From Microtetraspora glauca (lineage in GTDB: Bacteria; Actinomycetota; Actinomycetes; Streptosporangiales; Streptosporangiaceae), in NCBI GenBank assembly GCA_001570385.1, contig BBYL01000006.1, forward strand, positions 62,001-126,000: a stretch of DNA of 64,000 nucleotides. Direction: 5' to 3'. Within the stretch, counting starts at the first letter, position 1, and each line of letters opens with the position of its first letter. The notes below the pieces were generated by a model, which saw nothing but the letters and a program-made list of their open reading frames with translations, was not told the DNA's origin and made no database searches. Of the stretch, positions 1-13,711 are shown one piece after another. Position numbers and translations under genes: made by a program.

Positions 1-538
1 GCGCAGGTTCGGCGGAACCCTGGAGGACCTGGCCTCGGTCCGGTCCGCCGTGGACATCCCGATCCTCCGCAAGGATTTCATCGTCACCTCCTACCAGCTC
101 TGGGAGGCCCGCGCGTACGGCGCGGACCTCGCCCTGCTCATCGTGGCCGCACTGGACCAGAACGCGCTGGTCTCGCTCATCGAGCGGGCCGAGTCGATCG
201 GCCTGGCCGCGCTGGTCGAGGTGCACACCGAGGAGGAGCTCGACCGCGCGCTCGCCGCCGGAGCCAGGATCATCGGCGTCAACGCGCGCAACCTCAAGAC
301 CCTGGAAGTGGACCGGGACGTCTTCGCCAAGATCGCGCCCAAGATCCCCGACGGCGTCATCAAGATCGCCGAGTCGGGTGTGCGCGGCCCGCACGACCTG
401 CTCGCCTACGCGCGGGCCGGGGCGGACGCGGTGCTGGTCGGCGAGAGCCTGGTCACCGGCAAGGACCCCAGGGCCGCCGTGAACGACCTGGTGACCGCCG
501 GCGCCCACCCATCGTCTCGGCAGGAGAGGCAGTCGTGA
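1..538 (+). CDS. trpC: Indole-3-glycerol phosphate synthase, C-terminal part (5' end outside window)
   Basis: The reading frame is open from base 2 and ends with TGA at 536-538, so the N-terminus lies to the left of the window. The first visible residues carry the family hallmark FGGTLEDL followed by PILRKDF, whose lysine is part of the active site. Later come the [12 protein letters not shown] stretch and the IAESGV phosphate-binding turn of the TIM barrel. The enzyme closes the indole ring from carboxyphenylamino-deoxyribulose phosphate in cytoplasmic tryptophan synthesis. It overlaps trpB by 4 bases (GTGA), so the two are probably translationally coupled. Identification is secure; only about 178 residues are present. 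Confidence 0.96.
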   Translation, partial: RRFGGTLEDLASVRSAVDIPILRKDFIVTSYQLWEARAYGADLALLIVAALDQNALVSLIERAESIGLAALVEVHTEEELDRALAAGARIIGVNARNLKTLEVDRDVFAKIAPKIPDGVIKIAESGVRGPHDLLAYARAGADAVLVGESLVTGKDPRAAVNDLVTAGAHPSSRQERQS

Positions 539-1779
539 GCCCCACAGAAGCACCCATCCTCACCGCGGCGGACCTCGCCGGCAACGGCGTCTACGGTGAC
601 GACCCGGACGGCCACGGCAAGTTCGGCGTCTTCGGCGGCCGGTTCGTGCCGGAGGCCCTGATCCCGGCGCTGGACCAGGTGGCCGTGGAGTACGAGAAGG
701 CCAAGAACGACGAGGAGTTCCTCCGCGAGTTCGACCACCTTCTGCGCACCTACGCGGGCCGGCCGACCACCCTCACCGAGGTGCCGCGCTTCGCCGCGCA
801 CGCGGGAGGCGCCCGGATCGTGCTCAAGCGTGAGGACCTGACCCACACCGGCGCCCACAAGATCAACAACGTGCTGGGCCAGGCCCTGCTGACCAGGCGC
901 CTGGGCAAGACGCGGGTGATCGCCGAGACCGGCGCGGGCCAGCACGGCGTCGCCACCGCGACCGCCGCCGCGCTGCTCGGCCTCGAATGCGTGATCTACA
1001 TGGGCGCCGTCGACTGCGAGCGCCAGGCGCTCAACGTCGCGAGGATGAAGCTCCTCGGCGCGACCGTCGTGCCGGTCACCAACGGCAGCCAGACCCTCAA
1101 GGACGCCATCAACGAGGCGTTCCGCGACTGGGTCACCAACGTCGACCGCACCCACTACCTGTTCGGCACGGTCGCCGGCCCGCACCCGTTCCCCGAGATC
1201 GTCCGCGACTTCGCCCGGATCATCGGCGTCGAGGCCCGCCGCCAGATGATCGAGCTGACCGGCCGGCTCCCCGACGCCGTGGCCGCGGCGGTCGGCGGCG
1301 GTTCCAACGCGATCGGCATCTTCCACGCCTTCATCGGCGACGAGGAGGTCCGGCTCCACGGTTACGAGGCCGCGGGGCGCGGGCTGGAGTCGGGCGAGCA
1401 CGCCCTGACCCTCACCGCCGGGACCATCGGCGTGCTGCACGGCTCGCGCACCTACGTCCTGCAGGACGACGAGGGCCAGACGATCGAGTCCCACTCGATC
1501 TCGGCCGGCCTCGACTACCCCGGAGTGGGCCCCGAGCACGCCTGGCTCAAGGACTCCGGCCGCGCCACCTACCACGGCGTCACCGACGACGAGGCGATGG
1601 AGGCGTTCGCCCTGCTGGCCCGCACCGAGGGCATCATCCCGGCGATCGAGTCCTCGCACGCCCTCGCCGGCGCACTGAAGCTCGGGCGGGAGCTCGGCCC
1701 CGAGGCCACCATCCTGGTGAACCTCTCCGGCCGCGGCGACAAGGACATGGGCACCGCGATGAAGTACTTCAACCTCTAA
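535..1779 (+). CDS. trpB: Tryptophan synthase beta chain
   Basis: This 414-residue protein is normal length for TrpB. The PLP lysine is K109 in the motif HTGAHKINN, and GGGSNAIG forms the PLP phosphate-binding loop further on. It condenses indole, delivered by the alpha subunit, with serine to make tryptophan. The GTG start at 535 overlaps the trpC stop. The next gene, trpA, encodes its partner subunit, about 100 bases downstream. The early part contains [11 protein letters not shown], as in the family. There is no sign of truncation or of the TrpB2 variant type. Confidence 0.98.
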   Translation: MSPTEAPILTAADLAGNGVYGDDPDGHGKFGVFGGRFVPEALIPALDQVAVEYEKAKNDEEFLREFDHLLRTYAGRPTTLTEVPRFAAHAGGARIVLKREDLTHTGAHKINNVLGQALLTRRLGKTRVIAETGAGQHGVATATAAALLGLECVIYMGAVDCERQALNVARMKLLGATVVPVTNGSQTLKDAINEAFRDWVTNVDRTHYLFGTVAGPHPFPEIVRDFARIIGVEARRQMIELTGRLPDAVAAAVGGGSNAIGIFHAFIGDEEVRLHGYEAAGRGLESGEHALTLTAGTIGVLHGSRTYVLQDDEGQTIESHSISAGLDYPGVGPEHAWLKDSGRATYHGVTDDEAMEAFALLARTEGIIPAIESSHALAGALKLGRELGPEATILVNLSGRGDKDMGTAMKYFNL

Positions 1780-1882
1780 GCCGACTCCAGCTGACCAAGG
1801 AGCCGAGCCGGCGACGGCGGAGCGGAGACGGCGGCCCCACACGCAGGGCGAGGTGGATCCGACACAGACGAACGGAAATCCG

Positions 1883-2677
1883 ATGACGACTCTTCAGACG
1901 GTCTTCTCGAAGGCGCGTGCCGAGAACCGGGCCGCCCTCGTCGGCTACCTGCCGGCCGGTTTCCCCACCAAGGAGGGGGCCGTCGCCGCCGCGACCGCCA
2001 TGGTGGAGGCTGGTTGCGACGTGATCGAGATCGGTCTGCCGTACTCCGATCCGCTGATGGACGGTCCCACCATCCAGGACGCGGTCCACCGCTCGCTGAC
2101 CAACGGCACCCGCATCGCCGACGTGATGCGCACCGTCGAGGGTGTCGCCAAGTCGGGCGCGGCGACCCTCGTCATGACGTACTGGAACCCGATCGACCAG
2201 TACGGCGCGGGCCGCTTCGCGCGTGATCTGGCGAACGCGGGCGGCGTCGGGACGATCACCCCGGACCTCACGCCGGAGGAGTCCGGCACGTGGCTCCAGG
2301 AGAGCAAGGACGCCGGCATCGACACCGTCTTCCTGGTGGCGCCCAGCTCCACCGAGGACCGGATCGGCAAGGTGGCCAAGATCTGCACCGGCTTCGTGTA
2401 CGCCGCGTCCCTGATGGGCGTCACGGGCGCCCGCGAGTCGGTCGGATCCGCCGCCGAGGGCCTGGTCGGCCGGACCCGGCGGCACACCTCGCTTCCCGTC
2501 TGCGTCGGCCTCGGCGTGGGCACCGGCAAGCAGGCCGCCGAGGTGGCCGCCTACGCCGACGGAGTGATCGTCGGTTCCGCCTTCATCCGGCGCCTCCTCG
2601 ACGCCCCGGACGAGGCGTCCGGCCTCGCCTCGGTGCGCGAGCTCGCGGCCGAACTCGCCGCGGGCGTACGCCGCTGA
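1883..2677 (+). CDS. trpA: Tryptophan synthase alpha chain
   Basis: The protein is 264 residues and cleaves indole-3-glycerol phosphate to indole, which is channelled to TrpB. Visible hallmarks are the catalytic glutamate in DVIEIGLPYSDP and the catalytic aspartate in the same stretch, plus VFLVAPSSTEDR and a GLGVGTGKQA phosphate-binding region. ATG at 1883 is chosen because the protein then starts MTTLQTVFSKARAENRAAL, like other actinobacterial TrpA. An in-frame GTG at 1853 would add ten residues and cannot be excluded. About 100 bases separate it from trpB, a looser spacing than trpC-trpB. Confidence 0.96.
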   Translation: MTTLQTVFSKARAENRAALVGYLPAGFPTKEGAVAAATAMVEAGCDVIEIGLPYSDPLMDGPTIQDAVHRSLTNGTRIADVMRTVEGVAKSGAATLVMTYWNPIDQYGAGRFARDLANAGGVGTITPDLTPEESGTWLQESKDAGIDTVFLVAPSSTEDRIGKVAKICTGFVYAASLMGVTGARESVGSAAEGLVGRTRRHTSLPVCVGLGVGTGKQAAEVAAYADGVIVGSAFIRRLLDAPDEASGLASVRELAAELAAGVRR

Positions 2678-2867
2678 CCGGCGGGACCTCGGCAGGGTCC
2701 CCCGAAGTCCGGCGAAGTCCGCCTTCCACGGGGGTCGCGCGCTTAACCGACGCTTATGTCGTCCATGATGTGGTGGGCTCCAAGTAGTGTGCAGAGAACA
2801 TGGCCGCGGCTCTCCGAGCTGCGGCCAGACATCGTGACCGGCAGCGATGCCCACCCGCGAGGAGACG

Positions 2868-3437
2868 ATGGTGTTGACTTACGAGAAGGCCGCACCTGAT
2901 CGACCGCGAACCGAACATCCCGCGTTACCGTGGGTGACGACCGTGGCTCGACTGGTCCTCGCGGCGGTGCTCATCGCGGCGGGCGGACTCAAGATCGGCG
3001 CGCCCGCGCTGTCGGTGCAGGCCGTCAAGGCCTATCAGCTGCTGCCCGACTCGCTGGCCACCGCCATCGGGTACGGCCTGCCCATTCTTGAGATCGTCGT
3101 CGGGGTGCTGCTGGCGGTCGGTCTGCTGACCAGGGTTTCGGCCGTGGTCGCCGGGCTGCTCATGCTGGCGTTCGTCGTCGGCATCGCCTCCGCGTGGGCG
3201 CGAGGTCTGCGCATCGACTGCGGCTGCTTCGGCGGAGGGGGCGAGCTCAGTGCGGGTCAGGATCCCAACTATTTCTGGGAGATCCTTCGTGACTTCGGTC
3301 TGGTGATCGTCGCCGCGTGGATCGTCATCCGCCCCCCGGGCCGCCTCGCGATGGACTCGGCGCTCGGCCTGACCGGGCCGCGTGAGCCGTACCAGCCGGA
3401 AGGCGACATATTCCAGGGCGAAGAGCCCGACGCATAG
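2868..3437 (+). CDS. MauE/DoxX-like membrane protein
   Basis: A roughly 189-residue integral membrane protein with about four hydrophobic helices. The first is TTVARLVLAAVLIAAGGLKIG, and a loop then carries the DCGCFGGGG motif typical of MauE-type members of the DoxX superfamily. MauE proteins support disulfide formation, possibly by passing electrons between a periplasmic thioredoxin-fold protein and the quinone pool. A DsbA-like gene starts 13 bases downstream, consistent with that role. ATG at 2868 is preferred over ATG 2847 because GAGGAG lies five bases before it. A TAGTGT element at 2785-2790 may be the -10 box of this two-gene unit (weak evidence). Confidence 0.8.
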   Translation: MVLTYEKAAPDRPRTEHPALPWVTTVARLVLAAVLIAAGGLKIGAPALSVQAVKAYQLLPDSLATAIGYGLPILEIVVGVLLAVGLLTRVSAVVAGLLMLAFVVGIASAWARGLRIDCGCFGGGGELSAGQDPNYFWEILRDFGLVIVAAWIVIRPPGRLAMDSALGLTGPREPYQPEGDIFQGEEPDA

Positions 3438-3450
3438 GGAGAGACCCACC

Positions 3451-4209
3451 ATGAGCAAGGCGGCGAGGGACGCCTCGGTGCGAGCGCGCATCGCGGCGCA
3501 ACGGGAAGCCCAGCGCAAGCAGGAGCAGCGCAGGCGCCTGGCCACCATCATCACCATTGTGGTCGTCGTGCTGGCCGTGATCGGAGGAGGCTGGTGGTAC
3601 GCCGCCGAGCAGACCAAGTCCGAGACGGTCGCCGGGGGGCTCGCCCCGGTGACGGTGCAGAGCGACGGCTCCGTCGTGATGGCCAAGGCCGGCGTGACCA
3701 CACCGGTGCTGGACATCTTCGAAGACCCGCAGTGCCCGGTCTGCAAGCAGCTTGAGGAGATCAGCGGGCCCACCATCAAGAACCTCGCGGCCGAGGGCAA
3801 GGTCAAGGTCGTCTACCACCCGCTCACGATCTTCTCGCAGGAGCCGACCCGGTCGAACTCCCTGCGCGCCGCCTCGGCGCTGCGGTGCGTGCCCGACGGC
3901 AAGCAGTGGCTCGCCTTCCACGACAGGCTCTTCAAGGAGCAGCCCAGCGAGACCGTCGAGGGCTTCAAGATCGACGATCTGGTCAAGTGGGGCCACGACG
4001 TCGGCGTCACGGCGCCCGGCTTCGACTCCTGCGTGAAGGACCAGACGCACAAGGCGGCCCACGAGCAGTTCTCCACCAAGACGATGGCGGACCAGCAGCT
4101 CCAGGGCACCCCGACGCTCAAGCTCAACGGCGCCACCATCGACAACAACACGATCTTCGTGCCGAGTGCGCTCCGCCAGGAGATCCTCAATGCCGCAGGC
4201 GCCAAGTAG
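3451..4209 (+). CDS. Membrane-anchored DsbA-like thioredoxin-fold protein
   Basis: A 252-residue protein with a short basic cytoplasmic N-terminus, one transmembrane helix (about residues 31-50) and an extracytoplasmic DsbA/DSBA-like thioredoxin domain. The redox site is CPVC in FEDPQCPVCKQLEE, and the cis-proline loop is GTPTLKLNG near the C-terminus. It probably acts as an oxidase or isomerase of disulfides outside the cell membrane. The adjacent MauE/DoxX-like protein is a likely redox partner and lgt follows. The start at 3451 is supported by GGGAGA upstream and by the membrane anchor that follows at once. Substrates cannot be told from sequence. Confidence 0.88.
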   Translation: MSKAARDASVRARIAAQREAQRKQEQRRRLATIITIVVVVLAVIGGGWWYAAEQTKSETVAGGLAPVTVQSDGSVVMAKAGVTTPVLDIFEDPQCPVCKQLEEISGPTIKNLAAEGKVKVVYHPLTIFSQEPTRSNSLRAASALRCVPDGKQWLAFHDRLFKEQPSETVEGFKIDDLVKWGHDVGVTAPGFDSCVKDQTHKAAHEQFSTKTMADQQLQGTPTLKLNGATIDNNTIFVPSALRQEILNAAGAK

Positions 4210-4292
4210 GACGGAACGGGCCCGGGATCTCCGTGGCCCGTTCTCCACAGCATTGCGTCGGAGCGGTCCGGTCTACGGTAACGTCCACTGAC

Positions 4293-5447
4293 ATGCCCCT
4301 CGCCTCGATTCCCAGCCCGTCACAAGGGGTCTGGAACCTCGGACCGCTCCCCATCCGGGCGTACGCGCTGTGCATCGTGCTCGGCGTCATCGTCGCCGTC
4401 TGGATAGGGGAGCGCCGCTGGCGCGCCCGCGGCGGCGCGCCGGGAGCGATCACCGACCTCGCCGTCTGGGCCGTCCCGTTCGGCCTGGTCGGCGGGCGGC
4501 TCTACCACGTCATCACCGACTGGCAGCTCTACTTCGGCTCCGAAGCGCCCAACCGGCCGATCGACGCCCTCTTCATCTGGAAGGGCGGCCTCGGCATCTG
4601 GGGCGCCATCGCGCTCGGCGGGCTCGGGGTGTGGATCGCCTGCCGCCGCCGGGGCATCGCGTTTTCGGCGGTCGCGGACACCCTCGCCCCCGCCATCGCG
4701 GTGGCCCAGGCCATCGGCCGCTGGGGCAACTACTTCAACCAGGAGCTGTTCGGCGGCCCGACCACGCTGCCGTGGGGTCTGGAGATCGACCCGGGCCGTC
4801 CCGGCACGATGCCCGGGGTGGAGACCTACCATCCGACCTTCCTCTACGAGTCGTTGTGGGACCTCGCGCTCGCGGGTCTCCTCGTGCTCGCGGGCAGGCG
4901 GTTCGCTCTCCGCCACGGTCGGCTGTTCGCGCTGTACGTCGCGGGATACACGCTCGGCCGGTTCTGGATCGAGGGCCTCCGGGTCGACCCCGCCCACCAC
5001 ATCCTCGGGCTCCGGTTGAACCAGTGGACCTCCGTGGTGATCTTCGTCCTGGCGATCGCGTACTTCTGGCTCACCCGGAACAAGACCGGGGACGAGCCCC
5101 TCGGGGCCGTGGCGGACACCGGGGACGGCCAGGGCGGCGACCATGCCGACCCGGCGCATTCCCAGGACCAGGCCGACCCGGCGGAGGCCGACGCGAAGGA
5201 GGAGCCGGACGCCGCGGACGGTGATTCCGGCACCGGCTCCGGCACCGGCTCCGGCACCGGCTCCGGAACCGAGTCCGGAACCGAGTCCGGAACCGAGTCC
5301 GGAACCGAGTCCGGAACCGAGTCCGGAACCGAGTCCGGCGGTGGTTCCGGTGGCGTCGCGGCCGAAGGCGCCGGCAGCGGTCCGGCCGATCCCGCTCCTT
5401 CCGGTGAGGCGTACGCCACGCCGGAGCAGGGAGGGAGCCCGCGATGA
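4293..5447 (+). CDS. lgt: Prolipoprotein diacylglyceryl transferase with repeat-encoded C-terminal tail
   Basis: Lgt moves diacylglycerol from phosphatidylglycerol to the lipobox cysteine of prolipoproteins, in the membrane. The signature GRWGNYFNQELFGGPT and several transmembrane helices are present, and the core ends near residue 265. After it comes an acidic, disordered tail of over 100 residues, including nine copies of a four-residue Gly/Thr/Ser repeat turning from GTGS to GTES. Most Lgt proteins lack such a tail, although actinobacterial ones are often extended. The ATG at 4293 follows TACGGT at 4274-4279, so the leader may be very short and no clear ribosome site is seen. The stop overlaps the next gene by 4 bases. 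Confidence 0.96.
   Translation: MPLASIPSPSQGVWNLGPLPIRAYALCIVLGVIVAVWIGERRWRARGGAPGAITDLAVWAVPFGLVGGRLYHVITDWQLYFGSEAPNRPIDALFIWKGGLGIWGAIALGGLGVWIACRRRGIAFSAVADTLAPAIAVAQAIGRWGNYFNQELFGGPTTLPWGLEIDPGRPGTMPGVETYHPTFLYESLWDLALAGLLVLAGRRFALRHGRLFALYVAGYTLGRFWIEGLRVDPAHHILGLRLNQWTSVVIFVLAIAYFWLTRNKTGDEPLGAVADTGDGQGGDHADPAHSQDQADPAEADAKEEPDAADGDSGTGSGTGSGTGSGTESGTESGTESGTESGTESGTESGGGSGGVAAEGAGSGPADPAPSGEAYATPEQGGSPR
5226..5333 (+). repeat. Nine-copy 12-bp tandem repeat inside lgt
   Basis: Three perfect units TCCGGCACCGGC (5226-5261) are followed by six perfect units TCCGGAACCGAG (5262-5333). The unit length is a multiple of three, so gain or loss of copies would keep the lgt frame and change only tail length. 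The two unit types differ at three of twelve bases, which suggests two separate expansion steps. Confidence 0.95.
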
Positions 5448-6163
5448 ACGGCGCAGATTCGGGGGTTCGCGCCGAGATCCACCACCAGCACCGGGACGTG
5501 ACCGGCGGCTGGTTGCGTCCCGCCGTGTTCGGGGCGATGGACGGCCTCGTCTCCAACTTCGCCCTCATCGCGGGTGTCGCGGGGGGCACGGCGGACGCGA
5601 AGATCATTTCGCTGGCCGGAGTGGCCGGGCTCGCGGCCGGGGCCTTCTCCATGGCGGGCGGCGAGTACGTCTCGGTCGCCAGCCAGAGCGAGATGGCCCA
5701 GGCGGAGATCGATATCGAGCGCCGGGAGCTCGAACGCAACCCGCAGGCCGAAGAGGAGGAGCTCGCGCAGCTCTACGTGCAGCGCGGGGTCGATCTGGAG
5801 ACGGCCAGAGAGGTCGCCCGCCAGATCTCCAGTAATCCGGAGAGCGCGCTGGAGGTGCACGCGCGGGCAGAGCTGGGCATCGACCCACACGACCTGCCCT
5901 CCCCGATCCTCGCGGCGGTCTCCTCGTTCCTGTCGTTCAGTGTGGGCGCCCTGATCCCGCTCCTGCCGTACCTGCTGGGCGTGCGGGGGCTGTGGGTGTC
6001 GGCGATCGTGTCGATGGTGGCGCTGTTCGCCGCAGGCGCGGTCGTGTCCCGAGTGACCGCGCGCACCTGGTGGTTCAGCGGGTTGCGCCAACTCGTGGTC
6101 GGCGCGGTGGCGGCGGCCCTCACCTGGGGCCTCGGGACGGCGGTCGGAGCTAGCGGTCTGTGA
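5444..6163 (+). CDS. VIT1/CCC1-family membrane transporter (iron or manganese)
   Basis: A 239-residue protein of the VIT/CCC1 family. The N-terminal part has RPAVFGAMDGLVSNFALIAG, the family's first helix with conserved Asp/Gly, then AGAFSMAGGEYVSVASQ. A cytoplasmic helical stretch rich in Glu (ERRELERNPQAEEEELAQLY) probably binds metal, and three C-terminal helices follow. Family members move Fe(II) or Mn(II) out of the cytoplasm. The ATG overlaps the lgt stop (ATGA) and its own stop overlaps the next gene, so the three genes are probably co-transcribed. The exact metal is not determined by the sequence. Confidence 0.88.
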   Translation: MNGADSGVRAEIHHQHRDVTGGWLRPAVFGAMDGLVSNFALIAGVAGGTADAKIISLAGVAGLAAGAFSMAGGEYVSVASQSEMAQAEIDIERRELERNPQAEEEELAQLYVQRGVDLETAREVARQISSNPESALEVHARAELGIDPHDLPSPILAAVSSFLSFSVGALIPLLPYLLGVRGLWVSAIVSMVALFAAGAVVSRVTARTWWFSGLRQLVVGAVAAALTWGLGTAVGASGL

Positions 6164-7083
6164 CGAAGCGCAAGCGCCGGGCGCCAGCGCCGGTGCCATC
6201 GGAACGCTGGACCAGCGACACCCTGGCGGAGCTCGGGTTGAGCGTCATCCAGCAGCGGCTCGTCATCGGCGTCGGCTCCGTGGTGGCGGTCATCGCCGCC
6301 GCGCTCGGCCTGACGCTCGTGATCAACATGATCGGGGGCGGTGACGTCGCCCCCGCGCGGGCGGGCTCCGGGTCCCTGGGCGGGACCCGGCCCGGTGACT
6401 ACCAGTCCTGGCGGTCGCTGAAGCAGTTCACCCCCATCGCGGACCGCAAGGCCGACTCCAAACCCCTCACTCTGCAGGAGCTCTTCGGGGCGCGCAGCCT
6501 CAAGGCGGGGAAGATCACGCTCAGGCGGGCCGGGGTCCACCTCGACGCGGGATGCCGCACCGCCGTCTGGGGCGCCGACCTCGTCGAGGAGCTCTCCGAC
6601 GCGGGATGCACGCAGATCGCGCGCGGCCTCTACGCGAGCGCCGACGGCGTCTACGTCGCCCAGTACGCCATGCTCAACCTCGCCGACGTCAAGGCGGCCG
6701 ACGCCCTGGTCGAGAGCCTGGAGACGCTGCACCTGGGCGGCTGGACGCTGCCGATCGAGTCGACCAGGGTGAAGTTCGGCGACTACACCGAGTCCAGCGG
6801 CCTGGCGATGGGACACTACGTCGGCCTGGTCTGGATCGGCCGGGCCGACGGCGCCGAGCCGGGCGCGGGAGACGACTTCGTGACGCTCGGCCTGGCCGTA
6901 CGCGAGGTCGAGCGCGCCCTCTACCGGCGTGTCGTCGCCGTCGCCGGTGTCCCCTCGGTCACGGTCAAGCCCTCGCCGGGGGAGGAGACGGCCCAACCCG
7001 CCGAGCCGACTCCCACGGACCCGGGCGCCACGGGATCCACGACGTCCGGGGTGCCCGCCTCCCCGACGCCGGCGCCCCAGTAG
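6160..7083 (+). CDS. Membrane-anchored protein of unknown function
   Basis: I do not recognise this 307-residue protein. It has a basic N-terminus, one transmembrane helix around residues 34-56 (LVIGVGSVVAVIAAALGLTLV), a folded extracytoplasmic region of about 190 residues with two cysteines (DAGCR and DAGCT), and a disordered C-terminal tail rich in Pro, Thr and Ser. It is probably anchored by its N-terminus and exposed outside. GTG at 6160 overlaps the VIT-family stop, so it is likely translated with lgt and the transporter. Two extracytoplasmic cysteines would suit a disulfide made by the nearby DsbA-like system, but that is only inference. Confidence 0.75.
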   Translation: MTKRKRRAPAPVPSERWTSDTLAELGLSVIQQRLVIGVGSVVAVIAAALGLTLVINMIGGGDVAPARAGSGSLGGTRPGDYQSWRSLKQFTPIADRKADSKPLTLQELFGARSLKAGKITLRRAGVHLDAGCRTAVWGADLVEELSDAGCTQIARGLYASADGVYVAQYAMLNLADVKAADALVESLETLHLGGWTLPIESTRVKFGDYTESSGLAMGHYVGLVWIGRADGAEPGAGDDFVTLGLAVREVERALYRRVVAVAGVPSVTVKPSPGEETAQPAEPTPTDPGATGSTTSGVPASPTPAPQ

Positions 7084-7440
7084 GGCCCGGCCGCGGGAGG
7101 GTTTGCCATCCACGCTGGATACCGAAATATCGGCTTGAATCACGCTGTTGTAGTGTAAAAACCGGTCAGCCGGGATACGGACGTGATCGACTGCCGTGCT
7201 CAAGGGGGAGCGACGCGGCGGCGCACTCACGGTCCACCGCGACGAGGCGGTCTCCCCGGCAGGTGAAGCGCCCGCCGCCGTGCCCACTTTTCTCCGCCCG
7301 ATTCGACACGTGAAGATTCGCGAAGCGGACCTGGTTGGGACTAATCGGGCAGCATGCGGTAATCTTTGACGCACCTATCACCGCAGCAGGGCCAACGTCG
7401 TCCCTCTGTTTCGAGCAGAAGATGACGACGGGAGGGATTC
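7084..7440 (+). other. Long non-coding leader region upstream of gltB
   Basis: 357 bases without a supportable gene. It holds a small palindrome CCGAAATATCGG (about 7123-7134), a TAGTGT hexamer at 7151-7156, and a weak promoter-like pair TTGGGA (7335-7340) and TAATCT (7360-7365) with 19 bases between. GGGAGG just before 7441 is a good ribosome binding site for gltB. I looked for, and did not find, a recognisable riboswitch or a clear GlnR box. Confidence 0.5.
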
Positions 7441-11982
<4,542 letters not shown>

Positions 11983-12054
11983 CGCCGATGAACAACCACC
12001 GGGCCGTCATGGGCCGCGACACGTCCACCGCACACGGATAAGGGGGGTACACCG

Positions 12055-13521
12055 ATGGCTGACCCGAAGGGTTTCCTCACGCACGACCGCGAGCTGCCGG
12101 CGCGCCGCCCGGTCGACGTGCGTATCCGCGACTGGCGGGAGGTCTACGAGGACTTCCCCAAGCCCGCGCTGACCAAGCAGGCCGCACGCTGCATGGACTG
12201 CGGCATCCCGTTCTGCCACAACGGCTGCCCGCTCGGGAACCTCATCCCCGAGTGGAACGACCTGGTGTACCGGGACGACTGGCGTGAGGCGATCGAGCGG
12301 CTGCACGCCACCAACAACTTCCCGGAGTTCACCGGGCGCCTGTGCCCGGCTCCGTGTGAGGCGGCCTGCGTCCTCGGCATCAACTCCGACCCCGTCGCGA
12401 TCAAGCGGGTCGAGGTCGAGATCATCGACCGCGCCTTCTCCGAGGGCTGGGTCACCCCCCAGCCTCCGGAGGCGAAGACCGGCAAGCGCGTCGCCGTGGT
12501 GGGCTCGGGCCCGGCCGGCCTGGCCGCCGCCCAGCAGCTCACCCGCGCCGGGCACGACGTGGTCGTGTTCGAGCGGGCGGACCGGATCGGCGGCCTGCTC
12601 CGCTACGGGATCCCCGAGTTCAAGATGGAGAAGCGGCACGTCGATCGTCGTCTGGAGCAGATGGAGGCCGAGGGCACCGAGTTCCGCACCGGGGTGAACG
12701 TCGGTGTGGACGTGACGGTCGCCGAGCTGCGCGAGGAGTTCGACGCGATCGTGCTCGCCGGCGGGGCCACCGCCTGGCGTGACCTGCCGGTGCCGGGTCG
12801 CGACCTCAAGGGCGTCTACCAGGCCATGGAGTACCTCCCGCCCGCGAACCGTGACATGGCCGCGTCGCCGATCTCGGCCGAGGGCAGGCACGTCGTCGTG
12901 ATCGGCGGCGGCGACACCGGCGCCGACTGCATCGGTACGGCGATCCGCCAGGGGGCCGCCTCGGTCACCCAGCTGGAGATCATGCCGCAGCCGCCGGCGG
13001 CCCGTCCCGACTCCCAGCCGTGGCCGACGTACCCGATGCTGTTCAAGATGGAGAGCGCGCACGAGGAACTGGAGGCCGGCGCGGGCGACCGGGTCTACGC
13101 GGTCTCCACCACGGAGTTCCTCGGGGACGAGGACGGCGACGTCCGGGCGCTGCGCCTGGTCGAGGTCGAGGGGCCCGCGAGCGGGTTCCGGCAGGTCCCG
13201 GGCAGCGAGCGGGAGATCCCCGCCGAGCTGGTCACCCTCGCGATGGGCTTCGTCGGCCCGGAGAAGGGCCCGCTGCTGACCGACCTGGCCGCGCTCGCCT
13301 CGCGCGAGTTCTTCGACCCGCGCGGCAACGTGGCCCGCGGCACCTCGTACGAGACCGCCGTCGACGGCGTCTTCGCCGCCGGTGACATGGGCCGCGGCCA
13401 GTCGCTGATCGTCTGGGCGATCGCGGAGGGCCGCTCGGCCGCCGCCGCGGTCGACGAGTACCTCACCGGGCGCACGGCTCTGCCGGTCGCCATCCCTCCG
13501 ACGGCGCGCTCGCTGGTCTGA
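12055..13521 (+). CDS. gltD: Glutamate synthase (NADPH) small subunit
   Basis: A 488-residue flavoprotein that takes electrons from NADPH and passes them to GltB. The N-terminal ferredoxin-like part has two cysteine clusters, [17 protein letters not shown] and [12 protein letters not shown], for 4Fe-4S centres. The FAD-binding [11 protein letters not shown] and the NAD(P)-binding [11 protein letters not shown] follow. AAGGGGGG lies upstream of the ATG. It sits directly after gltB and is followed by a strong hairpin, so gltBD is a two-gene operon. Confidence 0.97.
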   Translation: MADPKGFLTHDRELPARRPVDVRIRDWREVYEDFPKPALTKQAARCMDCGIPFCHNGCPLGNLIPEWNDLVYRDDWREAIERLHATNNFPEFTGRLCPAPCEAACVLGINSDPVAIKRVEVEIIDRAFSEGWVTPQPPEAKTGKRVAVVGSGPAGLAAAQQLTRAGHDVVVFERADRIGGLLRYGIPEFKMEKRHVDRRLEQMEAEGTEFRTGVNVGVDVTVAELREEFDAIVLAGGATAWRDLPVPGRDLKGVYQAMEYLPPANRDMAASPISAEGRHVVVIGGGDTGADCIGTAIRQGAASVTQLEIMPQPPAARPDSQPWPTYPMLFKMESAHEELEAGAGDRVYAVSTTEFLGDEDGDVRALRLVEVEGPASGFRQVPGSEREIPAELVTLAMGFVGPEKGPLLTDLAALASREFFDPRGNVARGTSYETAVDGVFAAGDMGRGQSLIVWAIAEGRSAAAAVDEYLTGRTALPVAIPPTARSLV

Positions 13522-13536
13522 GGCCCGTACGACAGG

Positions 13537-13569
13537 CGTGATCACGCGGTCTCCGGCCGCGTGATCACG
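13537..13569 (+). terminator. Terminator hairpin after gltD
   Basis: A perfect 13-bp inverted repeat (CGTGATCACGCGG, 13537-13549, and its complement 13557-13569) with a 7-base loop begins 15 bases after the gltD stop. It is followed by the T-rich TCTATTGTTGT. This fits an intrinsic terminator, although the TGATCA-centred arms could also bind a protein. Confidence 0.85.
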
Positions 13570-13711
13570 TCTATTGTTGTGGGCCGGAGCTCGTCTCTTG
13601 CTGCCCGCCGCTGGCGAAAACCGGACAAAACGGGTATCTCCACTATGGTCGGTGGTGTGCTCTCGCTGTCAGGCACCTGCCGGAACGCGCGGGCCGGAAC
13701 GAGGAGGGTCG

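Noticed and set aside
5226..5333. Possible CRISPR or non-coding satellite
   Set aside because: The units are directly adjacent without spacers, only 12 bp long and in frame within lgt.
7084..7440. Riboswitch or GlnR operator upstream of gltB
   Set aside because: No recognisable riboswitch core or paired GlnR box could be seen; only weak promoter-like hexamers were found.
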